From Flavobacterium sp. ACN6 (GTDB lineage: Bacteria; Bacteroidota; Bacteroidia; Flavobacteriales; Flavobacteriaceae), in assembly GCF_002304005.1 (NCBI RefSeq), contig NZ_MRCQ01000017.1:1-64000 (forward strand): 64,000 bases of DNA. Reading direction: 5' to 3'. The notes beneath the pieces are model-generated. The model ran no database searches, was not told the origin of the DNA, and saw nothing but the letters and a program-made list of their open reading frames with translations. The position numbers were made by a program, and so were the translations under genes. This document shows, piece by piece, positions 8,631 to 17,808 of the stretch (position 1 is the stretch's first letter; each line of letters opens with the position of its first letter).

Positions 8631-9242
8631 TTAAAAGTCTCTTCCTCTCGTACCTGTAACTAAGTTAAAGGAATTGATTTTCTGATCTTGTAAAATATCC
8701 ATAATCTTTTTGATTTTTGGATATTCTTCTTTTGAATCACCTTTTATCGCAATCTGCAATTCTTTATTATCCAAATCAATTGTAGCTCTTCTAGAAATTA
8801 GAAGCCATTCTTTCAATTGATTATCTAATGAATCTAAAGGAATCCCAGGTTGGTCTGCTTTGGTTCTGTCCGCCGCTTTCATATCTATGATCTGCTTTAA
8901 ACCTGCAACTGGCACACCAAAATCGTCCATAAGAGCAAATTTGGTTTTATCTTCTTCCGAAAATTCAATACCATATTTTGCACCTATTCCTTCAAGAGTT
9001 CTTTTACGAACTTCTCTTCCTTTGATGTCAAAAAACACTTTCCCTTTTCCTACTGTAATAATAGCCAAATCAGTATCTGGCAATTTAGTTTGAGCAACAG
9101 AAGAAGGCATGTCTACAGGAAGTGCCTCTGGCACTTTAGCAGTAGCGGTCAAAATAAAGAACGTTAGCAAAAGGAATGCAACATCACACATCGCAGTCAT
9201 ATCTGTCGATGTCGACTTTTTTTTCATTTTTATTTTAGCCAT
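8631..9242 (-). CDS. exbD: ExbD/TolR-family proton channel subunit (first copy)
   Basis: A 203-residue ExbD protein. A basic N-terminus (MAKIKMKKKSTSTDM) leads to the membrane helix TAMCDVAFLLLTFFIL carrying the conserved Asp, then an extended periplasmic domain ending PKIKKIMDILQDQKINSFNLVT. It is longer than enterobacterial ExbD (about 140 residues), having an insert of about 50 residues between helix and C-terminal fold. Second gene of the operon, 42 bases after exbB. Confidence 0.92.
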   Translation of the reverse strand: MAKIKMKKKSTSTDMTAMCDVAFLLLTFFILTATAKVPEALPVDMPSSVAQTKLPDTDLAIITVGKGKVFFDIKGREVRKRTLEGIGAKYGIEFSEEDKTKFALMDDFGVPVAGLKQIIDMKAADRTKADQPGIPLDSLDNQLKEWLLISRRATIDLDNKELQIAIKGDSKEEYPKIKKIMDILQDQKINSFNLVTGTRGRDF

Positions 9243-9284
9243 TATCTCTTATTTTATTTTTTTGATAGTGATATCAAAAATTAA

Positions 9285-10109
9285 TTATTGTCTTAAACTT
9301 CCTCTGAATTTTCTGTAAGTATTCACGATAGTAGTACCAGCCTCATCGATAGAGTAAGTTAAATCGTCAATTTTAGCAGTAAAGAAGTTGTAAGAAACAA
9401 TTGCTAAGATAGAAGTAGAGATACCTGTTGCAGTGTTGATAAGTGCCTCAGAAATACCTGTTGCAAGAGCAGCTTGGTCAGGAGTTCCAGCAGAAGCTAA
9501 CGCACCAAACGCTTTAATCATACCTGATACAGTTCCTAATAATCCTCCTAATGTACCTAAAGATACTAAAGTAGAGATAATAGTCATGTTTTTCTCTAAC
9601 ATTGGCATTTCTAATGAAGTTGCCTCTTCAATTTCTTTGTGGATTACTTCAGAAGCTTCTTCACTATTGAATCCTTCTTTCTTAACATCTTGGTATTTTA
9701 CCAAAGCAGATTTAATTGCGTTTGCAACTGAACCTTGTTGTTTGTCACAAGCAGCGATAGCAGCTTCGATGTTTCCTTCTTTAATATTTCCTTGTACATT
9801 TTTCATAAATGTATCTAAGTTAGCTTTTCCAGCAGCTTTACCAATAACAATAAATCTTTCAATAGAAAAAACAACAACCATTAAAAACATACCTAATAAT
9901 ACTGGTACAATGAAACCTCCTTTATAAACTTGACCTAATGTATTGATTGGATGTCCAGTTTCTGGATTACCTCCTTCGAAGTTAGCAGAATCTCCCATGA
10001 TTACTTTCCAAATAAACACCCCTACTAAGATACACGCAACAATAATGATTCCAGTAACCATTCCTCCCCCATTTGAAGTGCTTTCTTTTTTAACTTTAAC
10101 GTTTGCCAT
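9285..10109 (-). CDS. exbB: ExbB/TolQ/MotA-family proton channel
   Basis: A 274-residue inner-membrane protein with membrane segments near residues 16-38, 65-88, about 170-195 and 210-235. The MotA/TolQ/ExbB domain is seen in TIISTLVSLGTLGGLLGTVSGMIKAF and ISEALINTATGISTSILAIVSYNFF, which form the pore-lining helices. It is first gene of the exbB-exbD-exbD-tonB operon. The basic N-terminus (MANVKVKKEST) is common in Flavobacteriia. A -7 promoter element lies about 65 bases upstream. Confidence 0.93.
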   Translation of the reverse strand: MANVKVKKESTSNGGGMVTGIIIVACILVGVFIWKVIMGDSANFEGGNPETGHPINTLGQVYKGGFIVPVLLGMFLMVVVFSIERFIVIGKAAGKANLDTFMKNVQGNIKEGNIEAAIAACDKQQGSVANAIKSALVKYQDVKKEGFNSEEASEVIHKEIEEATSLEMPMLEKNMTIISTLVSLGTLGGLLGTVSGMIKAFGALASAGTPDQAALATGISEALINTATGISTSILAIVSYNFFTAKIDDLTYSIDEAGTTIVNTYRKFRGSLRQ

Positions 10110-10490
10110 TTTTTTTAATTTTAATAGTTTTAAATAATTTTTATTTTTTAGTTATATTTAACTTGTAGAGGAGCAAATTTATACGTTTAGTTTAAATAAA
10201 AAAACTTTTTTTAATTTTATTGATCGAAATTTAACTTCAATTTAAAAAATATCTCATTAAATTGCCGGCGCCATTTTTTAGATAAAACAAAAATACGGAC
10301 GATATTTAGAAAAATTACAACGTTTTAGTAAATATTCAAAGAATCCATTGATATCTTCTTAAAAAGCTGCGAATTTTTTTTTTATTAATATTTCAATCAA
10401 AAAAAGCATTTTCTTACTAAAAAAAACCACGATAAAAATGCCCAAAAACAAAGCAATACTCATATAACCACCTAAATTACAAATAAAAAC
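10110..10490. other. Divergent intergenic region exbB / HerA-like gene
   Basis: About 380 bases of very AT-rich sequence with the exbB -7 element and long A and T runs. It contains the start-proximal control regions of both divergent genes; nothing else recognisable was found. A palindromic GCCGGCGCC-like GC island near 10263-10272 is unusual for its surroundings but unexplained. Confidence 0.5.
10173..10181 (-). promoter_or_regulatory. Probable -7 element of the exbB operon promoter
   Basis: TAAATTTGC on the minus strand matches TAnnTTTGC and lies 64 bases upstream of the exbB ATG. A convincing -33 TTG is not present at standard spacing, so the assignment is moderate. Confidence 0.45.
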
Positions 10491-12008
10491 ATGAATAAAA
10501 AAGATAATTTTATTGCGGCTATAAATTCTGGCTATTCTTCTAAGGGAGACAGCATCATTCTGGGAGGCGCAATCCTTGACGGTGAGGCACTTGCGGAAGC
10601 GCATGTAAAAATTCCATTAAAAACATTAAATCGTCACGGACTAATTGCCGGAGCCACAGGAACAGGAAAAACTAAAACTATTCAGGTTTTTTCAGAGCAG
10701 CTTTCGAATGCTGGAATTCCAGTTTTGATGATGGATATTAAAGGGGATTTCAGCGGTATTGCAAAAGAAGGAAAAGAAGAAGGTTTTATTACAGAAAGAC
10801 ACACCAAAATAAACATACCTTATAATGTAGCTGCATTTCCTGTTGAACTAATGTCTTTATCGAAACAGCATGGAGTTCGACTGCGTGCTACGGTTTCTGA
10901 ATTTGGACCTGTTTTATTTTCTAGAATTTTAGATCTTAATGATACTCAGGCGGGAGTTGTCGCGGTTATCTTTAAATATTGTGATGATAATCAAATGCCT
11001 TTATTGGATTTAAAAGACATTAAAAAAGTAATCAATTATATTACCGAAGAAGGTAAGGAAGAAATCGCTGCAAATTATGGCAAAATTTCAACTGCCACTA
11101 CAGGAACGATTCTTCGAAAAATTATCGAATTAGAGCAACAAGGCGGTGATTTATTTTTTGGTGAATTATCTTTTGAAACCGATGATTTAATGCGAATTGA
11201 TGAAAACGGTAAAGGGTATGTAAACATCATCCGCTTGACGGATATACAGGATAAACCGAAATTATTCTCGACTTTTATGTTAAGTCTTTTGGCGGAAATC
11301 TATCAAAAAATGCCAGAGAAAGGAGATGCAGAACAACCTGAATTGGTTATTTTTATTGATGAAGCACATTTAATTTTCAATGAAGCCAGTAAAGCACTGT
11401 TAGAACAAATTGAAACTATTGTAAAATTAATTCGTTCTAAAGGTGTCGGTGTTTATTTTGTGACTCAAAATCCAATGGATGTTCCAAGCGGTGTTTTGGC
11501 ACAATTAGGGTTGAAAATTCAGCATGCGCTTAGAGCTTTCACAGCAAATGATCGTCAGGCAATTAAAAAGACGGCTGACAATTACCCTACTTCTGAGTAT
11601 TACAAAACAGATGAATTACTAACAAGTTTAGGAATTGGAGAAGCATTAGTAACAGCTTTAAATGAAAAAGGTGTTCCAACACCACTTGTTGCCACAATGA
11701 TGCGTGCGCCTCAAAGCCGAATGGATATTTTATCTGCTTCTGAAATTGATGAAATAAACAGTAAATCAAAATTAGTAAAGAAATACAGCGAAGAAATCGA
11801 CCGAGAAAGTGCCTTTGAAATTCTAAACAAAAAGATAGCCGATGCGAATGAAGCTGCATCTCAAAGAGAAGAACAAGCTCCAACAAGGTCTACAAAAGCA
11901 GAACCAAGTACAGCAAGCGTTGTGGGTAAATCTGTTTTGAAAGTGGTAACTAGTGCTACTTTTATTAGAGGCGTTTTTGGTGTTCTAACTAAAATTTTTA
12001 AGAAATAA
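10491..12008 (+). CDS. HerA-like/DUF853 family ATPase
   Basis: A 505-residue FtsK-HerA superfamily NTPase of the DUF853 (YjgR-like) type. Walker A is GATGTGKTKT (about residues 54-63), Walker B is VIFIDEAHLIF (about 285-297), and VYFVTQNPMDVPSGVLAQLGLKIQHALRAF gives sensor and arginine-finger regions. The C-terminus is a low-complexity linker with a last hydrophobic stretch (VVGKSVLKVV). The archaeal HerA partner NurA is absent, and no defence genes adjoin, so a DNA-translocation or repair role is only inferred. It is monocistronic and followed by a long hairpin. Confidence 0.9.
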   Translation: MNKKDNFIAAINSGYSSKGDSIILGGAILDGEALAEAHVKIPLKTLNRHGLIAGATGTGKTKTIQVFSEQLSNAGIPVLMMDIKGDFSGIAKEGKEEGFITERHTKINIPYNVAAFPVELMSLSKQHGVRLRATVSEFGPVLFSRILDLNDTQAGVVAVIFKYCDDNQMPLLDLKDIKKVINYITEEGKEEIAANYGKISTATTGTILRKIIELEQQGGDLFFGELSFETDDLMRIDENGKGYVNIIRLTDIQDKPKLFSTFMLSLLAEIYQKMPEKGDAEQPELVIFIDEAHLIFNEASKALLEQIETIVKLIRSKGVGVYFVTQNPMDVPSGVLAQLGLKIQHALRAFTANDRQAIKKTADNYPTSEYYKTDELLTSLGIGEALVTALNEKGVPTPLVATMMRAPQSRMDILSASEIDEINSKSKLVKKYSEEIDRESAFEILNKKIADANEAASQREEQAPTRSTKAEPSTASVVGKSVLKVVTSATFIRGVFGVLTKIFKK

Positions 12009-12016
12009 AAAATTGC

Positions 12017-12076
12017 AATGTCAAAAATCAATATCAATTACAATGTTCAAAATTGTAATTGATATTGACATTGTTT
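12017..12076. terminator. Long inverted repeat, bidirectional terminator
   Basis: About 22 paired bases: ATCAATATCAATTACAAT pairs with ATTGTAATTGATATTGA, and the outer CAATGTCA pairs with TGACATTG across a small A-rich bulge. It lies between the convergent HerA-like and kynurenine monooxygenase genes. Its left arm is itself built of 7-bp-like units. Confidence 0.75.
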
Positions 12077-12083
12077 TTGAAAA

Positions 12084-13424
12084 TTATTTAGATAATAACT
12101 CCAGAATTTTAGTTTCAACTTCTGGTGAGTTCCAGATATTTTCTATGTTATCTAATTTTAAAACCTCTTCCATAATTCCGTTTTGAAAATCTCCAATTGC
12201 CAAAGCTTCGGCATACGGACGGTCGCTGAAAGTAACACGACTGTAAAGCGGAATCCATTTATCTGGATGTTTATCTGAGAATACTTTTTCTATTTTCTTT
12301 TGCAGTAAGAATTTTTCATCTGCCGTTTTGGTACTCATTTCCATGAAATTTCGGTACGAAAGTTCAGCAATCGCATCTGTATTTGGTTTTCTTGAAATTT
12401 GATATTCAGAGAAGATTTTTTTCCAGTCGTCTCCAAATTTTTCGATCATTTCATTTAGAACAGTAATATCTTCAAAACCGGCGTTCATTCCTTGTCCATA
12501 AAACGGAACAATGGCATGACAGGCATCTCCAATCAAAGCAATTTTATCTTCGTATGTCCACGGAAAACATTTCATGGTAACCAAAGTACTTGTCGGATTT
12601 TTAAAGAAATCGTTTGCCAGTTCTGGAATTACATCAATAGAATCTGGAAAGTTTTTCTCAAAGAAATCCTCCACCATTTTACGATCTGTAAGTGAGGCAA
12701 AAGAATTCCCGCCTTCAAAAGGCATAAATAAAGTACACGTAAAACTGCCGTCGAGATTAGGAAGCGCAATTAACATATATTCGCCTCTCGGCCAAATATG
12801 AAAAGAATTTTTATCTAATTTATGAGTCCCATCTGCATTTGCTGGAATATTTAATTCCTTATATCCCATATTTAAAAATTCCTGCGAATAATTAAACATG
12901 CTCTGGCGCTGCATTCTGTGGCGGATTCTCGAAAAAGCACCATCTGCACCAAATACCATATCAAATTTTCGTTCTTCCCACTCGCCTCTTTCGCTCTCGC
13001 CAATATGTAAAGTTGCATCATTCAAAGTTACATCCCACACTTTTTGCTCAAAATGAAATTCAGCTCCAGCTTCTTCAGCCAAATCAATCATTTTTCTGTT
13101 CAGTTTTCCTCTTGAAATAGAAAAAATCGATTCGCCTTCCTGACCGTAATTTTGAAAATTAAGTTTGTCAACCAAATGGATGGCCCGTTTATCCATCGGA
13201 ATGGCAATTTCACGTACCGAATCGCCAACACCTACTGCATCCAGTGCTTTCCAGCCCCGATTAGACATTGCTAAGTTAATAGAACGACCAGAAAAATTAA
13301 TTTTTCGAATATCGGGACTGCGATCATAAACATGAACGGTGTGACCAGCTTTTTTAAGATAAATTGCCAGCAGCGATCCTACAAGTCCAGAACCAACAAC
13401 TGCAATTTTTAATGAAGTTTGCAT
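12084..13424 (-). CDS. kmo: Kynurenine 3-monooxygenase
   Basis: A 446-residue flavoprotein hydroxylase that converts L-kynurenine to 3-hydroxykynurenine with NADPH and oxygen. The dinucleotide-binding motif is VVGSGLVGSLLAIYLKKAG at the N-terminus, the FAD GD motif is IGDACHAIVPFYGQGMNAGFED (about residues 300-322), and SGRSINLAMSNRGWKAL is diagnostic of KMO rather than other PHBH-fold enzymes. It is monocistronic. Kynureninase, acting on the product, is encoded 14 kb away at 27017, so the pathway for tryptophan breakdown or de novo NAD synthesis is present but split. Confidence 0.95.
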   Translation of the reverse strand: MQTSLKIAVVGSGLVGSLLAIYLKKAGHTVHVYDRSPDIRKINFSGRSINLAMSNRGWKALDAVGVGDSVREIAIPMDKRAIHLVDKLNFQNYGQEGESIFSISRGKLNRKMIDLAEEAGAEFHFEQKVWDVTLNDATLHIGESERGEWEERKFDMVFGADGAFSRIRHRMQRQSMFNYSQEFLNMGYKELNIPANADGTHKLDKNSFHIWPRGEYMLIALPNLDGSFTCTLFMPFEGGNSFASLTDRKMVEDFFEKNFPDSIDVIPELANDFFKNPTSTLVTMKCFPWTYEDKIALIGDACHAIVPFYGQGMNAGFEDITVLNEMIEKFGDDWKKIFSEYQISRKPNTDAIAELSYRNFMEMSTKTADEKFLLQKKIEKVFSDKHPDKWIPLYSRVTFSDRPYAEALAIGDFQNGIMEEVLKLDNIENIWNSPEVETKILELLSK

Positions 13425-13861
13425 CGGGGAAAATCTAAATATAAGATCGTAAAAATAAGTAATAATTCTACAAGAGCTTAAAAATAAAGGAAATATTTAT
13501 GATTTATATGGGCATGTCCCGCTGATCCCGAAGCCTCGGGAACGGGTCGGGCTATTTACTATATTCCCAATTAACAAAAACTATGGATAAAAAACCTTGT
13601 TTTTCTAGATCGAGAGATGCCGTTACTATTCCCTCATACAACACTTATTTTCATAACAAATTCGCATTTTAATAGATTTATTAGCAATATTAAAAAGGGT
13701 AATTTCGCTCAAACCAAAGTCGAATTAACTGACCAACAAATCTCGCAAAGGCGCAGAGTCGCAAAGTTATTTACGTTTCTTTTTAAATTTTATTTTGCGC
13801 CTTTCCGACTTTGCTAGAAAATAATCAGCTATTAAAAAACTTAACTTATTATAGACTAACA
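13425..13861. other. Gene-free region with dispersed repeats
   Basis: No gene is supported. The region holds one copy of the TCCCGAAGCCTCGGGA palindrome (13526-13541) and one copy of a CGCAAAGGCGCAGAGTCGCAAAG element (13744-13766) whose near-identical relative sits at 26843-26865. Confidence 0.6.
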
Positions 13862-14467
13862 ATGAACATCGAAATTTTACAATCACAAATTATTCTGGAA
13901 AACGAAAAGGTATTATTAATTCCGTTTGAAAACGAAAGAAACATCGAACTCAAGGAAATCATTTTTGATGATGAAATTTGGAAATATATGGGAATGTATG
14001 TTCGAAACGATCAAGATTTTGAAAATTACATCCAAAATACATTGAAACAAAAAGCAGATGGAATTTGCTATCCGTTTCTGATTATCGACAAAACCACAAA
14101 TAAGGTTGCCGGAAGCTCACGTTACGGCTATTTAAATCATGCGAGTCAAAAATGTGAAATTGGCTGGACTTGGTACGGAAAAGATTTTCAGGGAACTGGC
14201 TTAAACAAGGCCTGTAAATATGAATTACTAAAATTTGGTTTCGAAAACATTCAATTTAAAAGAATACAATTCAGTGCAGATCTCGAAAATTTAAGATCGC
14301 AAAGAGCCATTGAAAATTTAGGCGCTTTAAAAGAAGGTTTGTTCCGGAATAATTATGTCGATTCTGAGGGAAACAGCAAAGACGATGTTTATTACAGTAT
14401 TATTTTGGAGGAATGGGAAAATACAAAACGAGATTATTTTGGAGAGTTTTTGTCTAAAAGAAAATAA
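13862..14467 (+). CDS. GNAT N-acetyltransferase (RimJ/RimL type)
   Basis: A 201-residue acetyltransferase of the Acetyltransf_3 type. The acetyl-CoA loop is KDFQGTGLNKACKYELLKFGFE, followed by RIQFSADLENLRSQRAIENLGALKEGLFRNN, the RimJ/RimL/ribosomal alanine acetyltransferase signature. The ATG at 13862 is preferred; an in-frame TTG 17 codons upstream gives a non-conserved tail. Substrate unknown. It begins a plus-strand run of small secreted or enzymatic genes but is separated from the next by 85 bases. Confidence 0.85.
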   Translation: MNIEILQSQIILENEKVLLIPFENERNIELKEIIFDDEIWKYMGMYVRNDQDFENYIQNTLKQKADGICYPFLIIDKTTNKVAGSSRYGYLNHASQKCEIGWTWYGKDFQGTGLNKACKYELLKFGFENIQFKRIQFSADLENLRSQRAIENLGALKEGLFRNNYVDSEGNSKDDVYYSIILEEWENTKRDYFGEFLSKRK

Positions 14468-14552
14468 ATTTGAAACAAAATAATATTTCTATCGTCTAAC
14501 AAATAATATACAAATAGTAAATTATCAATTTTCTACTAATCCAACCAAAACC

Positions 14553-15386
14553 ATGAAAAAACCGATCGCCATTTTATTCTTTATTTTGCTAAACATTTAT
14601 AATGTTGCCGCTCAGACAGAAATTTCTACTCCATACGGAAACAACAAAGAAGCTGGAAATTACAAAGAGGTCAACGGCATCAAAATGTATTATGAAATTT
14701 ATGGAAGTGGAAAACCTTTAGTCCTTCTGCACGGTAACGGCGGTTCAATAAAAGGACACGGACGCAGAATTGAATATTTTAAAAACCAGTTTCAGGTTAT
14801 TGCTATTGACAGCAGGGGACATGGAAAATCAGTCGACACTTCGAACAAGCAATTAAATTACAATCAAATGGCAGATGATGTAAGCGTTTTACTTGATTCG
14901 TTAAAAATCAAAGATGCTTATGTTTGGGGACAAAGTGACGGCGGGATTCTGGGGTTGTTACTTGCTATTCATCATCCAGAAAAAATCTCTAAACTTGCTG
15001 CTTTTGGTGCCAATTTATTTCCTGGCAAAAAAGCCATTTACGATGAAATTGACAAATTGGTAATGGATACTTTAAAAGCGACTAAAGATCCTCACACCAA
15101 AAACCTATATACATTATTAGCGTATCAGCCGGATATTAAAGATAAAGATTTACAAAAAATCAAATGCCCCGTTTTAGTTATGTCTGGTGACAGAGATGCT
15201 ATTAGGTTAGAGCATTCTATTGAAATTTTTAATAACATTGAAAATTCAAACTTATTTGTAATGCCTGGAGCTACTCATTTTGGTTCTTATGAAAAAACAG
15301 AACTTTTCAATTTAGTGTTATTAAGTTTCTTCAATGAACCTTTCAAAAAAACTTCAACTGTTGATATTTTTAAAGGAAAGAAATAA
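14553..15386 (+). CDS. Secreted alpha/beta hydrolase
   Basis: A 277-residue alpha/beta-hydrolase with a signal peptide (PIAILFFILLNIYNVAAQ). The oxyanion region is LLHGNGGS, the nucleophile elbow is WGQSDGGI (Ser within GxSxG), the acid is in MSGDRDAI and the histidine in PGATHFGSY. Thus the Ser-Asp-His triad is complete. Ten bases separate it from the next gene, so the two are probably co-transcribed. Substrate unknown; relatives include esterases and haloperoxidase-like enzymes. Confidence 0.87.
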   Translation: MKKPIAILFFILLNIYNVAAQTEISTPYGNNKEAGNYKEVNGIKMYYEIYGSGKPLVLLHGNGGSIKGHGRRIEYFKNQFQVIAIDSRGHGKSVDTSNKQLNYNQMADDVSVLLDSLKIKDAYVWGQSDGGILGLLLAIHHPEKISKLAAFGANLFPGKKAIYDEIDKLVMDTLKATKDPHTKNLYTLLAYQPDIKDKDLQKIKCPVLVMSGDRDAIRLEHSIEIFNNIENSNLFVMPGATHFGSYEKTELFNLVLLSFFNEPFKKTSTVDIFKGKK

Positions 15387-15396
15387 ATCTCATTAA

Positions 15397-15948
15397 ATGA
15401 AAATCAAACCATCTTTTTTCCAGTTAAAAACAATTTTAATTGGGATATTGCTTTTCCAGTTCCAATTTGGATTTTCTCAAGAAGGGAAAAATTCAGAACT
15501 GTACAAAACCATTATGTCTAAAGACAGCCTGCTTTTTAATGTTGGCTTTAATACTTGCGACATGTCACAGTTTGAAAACCTGTTTAGTGACGATCTTGAA
15601 TTTTATCATGACAAAGGCGGCATGTCTGACAAGGCTGTGTTTATAGCAAATTTCAAAAAAGGCTTGTGTGGTTCAACAGGAACTTATAAATCTAGAAGAT
15701 ATTTAGTTCCAAACACTACAGAAATTTATCCTTTATATAATCGAGGTGTTTTGTACGGCGCGATGCAAATGGGTATTCATCAATTTTATGAAAAATCAGT
15801 TGGAAAAAATGAATCTCTTGAAAACGCGAAAGAAAATTTTGGGAGCACGGCGAGGTTTACCCACGTTTGGATAGTAACAAACGGCATTTGGAAATTGAGA
15901 AGATCTTTTAGTTATGATCATCAAACTGAACAAAAAAATAAGAATTGA
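15397..15948 (+). CDS. Secreted NTF2-like (DUF4440) protein
   Basis: A 183-residue protein with a signal peptide (ILIGILLFQFQFGFSQ) and an NTF2-like fold domain: DSLLFNVGFNTCDMSQFENLFSDDLEFYHDKGG and later TARFTHVWIVTNGIWKLRRSFSYDHQ, which fit DUF4440/SnoaL-like proteins. The family binds small ligands or forms dimers; catalytic function cannot be told. It follows the alpha/beta hydrolase closely. Confidence 0.8.
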   Translation: MKIKPSFFQLKTILIGILLFQFQFGFSQEGKNSELYKTIMSKDSLLFNVGFNTCDMSQFENLFSDDLEFYHDKGGMSDKAVFIANFKKGLCGSTGTYKSRRYLVPNTTEIYPLYNRGVLYGAMQMGIHQFYEKSVGKNESLENAKENFGSTARFTHVWIVTNGIWKLRRSFSYDHQTEQKNKN

Positions 15949-16194
15949 GAATTAAAAGGAATGGTCGATAAACCTTCAAAATAAGTTTTAGTTTGAAAAA
16001 AATGAAAAAAAAGCGATTAATCTTGAAACCTATTTGAAAGTTGATCGTCTAAACTATAGAGAGCATTAATTTATTTCATATAAAAAACCGTAATTTCGAT
16101 TTAAAATACTGAATATCTTCTTGTTACCAAGTTTCAATCATCAATCAAAAAAACGTATCATTTCATTAATCTAAAACCATAATTATCAATCATC

Positions 16195-17655
16195 ATGAAA
16201 AAATCAATCAAACTAATTGCGCTCTTTGTGCTTTTCCAACTCTCGGCCGTTAGCACTTTTGCGCAGGACAAAGCACAGCAAATTGAACAACTTTTAAATA
16301 AGTACAACGAATACGGACAATTTAACGGCTCTGCTTTGGTTGCTGTTAACGGAAAAGTTATTTTAAAAAAAGGTTTTGGTTCTGCCAATATGGAATGGAA
16401 TATCGCAAATCAACCCGATACCAAATTTAGACTGGGTTCTATTACAAAACAGTTTACAGCACTTTTAATTGTAAAACTGGCTGAAGAAGGAAAACTAAAA
16501 CTAGATGTTCCTATTACGACTTATCTCCCAGATTATCCAAAAGAAAATGGTGCTAAAATCACAATCCATCATCTGCTTACGCATACTTCTGGAATTCCTA
16601 ATTATACTTCTGCGCCAAATTTCTTTAAGGATAAAGCTCGAAATCCTTATACTCCAGAAGAATTTGTAAAAACGTTTTCAAGTTTACCGCTTGAATTCAC
16701 GCCAGGCGAAAAATTCAATTACAGCAATTCTGGTTATTTCTTATTGGGCTACATTATTGAAAAAGTTTCAGGCAAAACATACGAACAATATTTACAAGAA
16801 ATCGTTCTGACGCCTTTAAAAATGGTCAATTCCGGTTACGATCACAGCGATGTAATTTTAAAAAACAGAGCAGCAGGTTATGAAAAACACGGTAAACAAA
16901 TCGTAAATGCAGCTTATATCGATATGAGTCTTCCGTATGCTGCTGGATCTTTGTACTCAACTGTCGAGGATTTGTATTTATGGGATCAGGCACTTTACAC
17001 TAATAAACTGCTTAATGAGAAAAGTATGGAATCTTTATACAAACCTTACATAAGTGCAGGAAAGGCTTCCTACGGTTACGGATGGTTTATTGAAGAAGTT
17101 GAAAATGGAGATAAAGGCAAATTAAAAAGTATTGGACACGGCGGTGGAATTAATGGTTTTAATACAATTATTTCAAGATACCCTGCTGATAAAAATCTGA
17201 TTGTTTTACTAAACAATACTGGCGGAACTATTTTAGGCGAAATGAATGATGGTATCCGTGCCATATTATACAATCAGCCTTTTAATCAGCCGAAAAAATC
17301 TCTGGCTCTTGATTTACTAGATGTTTATAATGAGAAAGGTGCCGCTACAGGAACTGAAACTTATAAAAAACTAAAAAATGATCCGTCTTACGCGATCAAA
17401 GAAGGAGATATAAATAGAGTTGGATATCAGTTATTACAAGACGGAAAAAAGAAAGAAGCTATCGAGGTTTTCAAAATCAATACTGAAACTTTCCCAAAAT
17501 CTGGAAATGCTTATGACAGTTTAGGAGAAGCTTATTTAGCAGACGGCGACAAAAAATCGGCGATTGCAAATTATAAAAAATCAGTTGAATTGGATCCTTC
17601 AAATGAAGCTGGAAAAAAAGTTTTAGAAGAACTTTCAAAAAGTAAAACGAAATAA
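16195..17655 (+). CDS. Serine hydrolase (beta-lactamase class C family) with C-terminal TPR
   Basis: A 486-residue secreted protein. The signal peptide ends near TFAQ (residue 24). The penicillin-binding/class C beta-lactamase domain has the nucleophile motif S82-I-T-K85, the YSN motif in FNYSNSGYFLLGYI, and HGGGINGF in place of KTG. The last 110 residues carry two or three TPR-like units (AYDSLGEAYLADGDKKSAIANYKKSVELDPSN). This hydrolase plus TPR layout is known among Bacteroidota esterase EstB/D-alanyl peptidase homologues. Most members are peptidases or esterases, not resistance enzymes. It ends at a strong terminator. Confidence 0.9.
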   Translation: MKKSIKLIALFVLFQLSAVSTFAQDKAQQIEQLLNKYNEYGQFNGSALVAVNGKVILKKGFGSANMEWNIANQPDTKFRLGSITKQFTALLIVKLAEEGKLKLDVPITTYLPDYPKENGAKITIHHLLTHTSGIPNYTSAPNFFKDKARNPYTPEEFVKTFSSLPLEFTPGEKFNYSNSGYFLLGYIIEKVSGKTYEQYLQEIVLTPLKMVNSGYDHSDVILKNRAAGYEKHGKQIVNAAYIDMSLPYAAGSLYSTVEDLYLWDQALYTNKLLNEKSMESLYKPYISAGKASYGYGWFIEEVENGDKGKLKSIGHGGGINGFNTIISRYPADKNLIVLLNNTGGTILGEMNDGIRAILYNQPFNQPKKSLALDLLDVYNEKGAATGTETYKKLKNDPSYAIKEGDINRVGYQLLQDGKKKEAIEVFKINTETFPKSGNAYDSLGEAYLADGDKKSAIANYKKSVELDPSNEAGKKVLEELSKSKTK

Positions 17656-17681
17656 CATTTAGAAAATTTCTTTAGAAAATT

Positions 17682-17726
17682 AACTCCGATAAAATAGATT
17701 CAACGTCTATTTTATCGGAGTTTTTT
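17682..17726 (+). terminator. Terminator of the serine hydrolase gene
   Basis: Perfect 17-bp inverted repeat (17682-17698 with 17706-17722, core CTCCGATAAAATAGA) followed by a six-T run. Confidence 0.92.
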
Positions 17727-17808
17727 GTTACAATTTCTAACAATCAAATTGCCCGATTTATTTTTTTAAAATATTATTTTAGCCCTACCCAAAAAAATAA
17801 ATTAACCT

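Noticed and set aside
9433..9927. 164-codon open frame opposite exbB
   Set aside because: It is the antisense shadow of a strongly conserved exbB gene; long antisense frames are common opposite Ala/Gly-rich membrane genes.
10491..12008. HerA-based phage defence system
   Set aside because: No nuclease, SIR2 or DUF4297-type partner is adjacent, so a defence label cannot be supported.
13617..13817. 66-codon ORF before the acetyltransferase
   Set aside because: It is built over dispersed repeat DNA (CGCAAAGGCGCAG element) and has no protein-like conservation pattern that I can see.
16195..17655. Beta-lactamase resistance gene
   Set aside because: The SxxK and YSN motifs are shared with esterases and peptidases; the C-terminal TPR part and HGGG in place of KTG argue against calling it a resistance enzyme.
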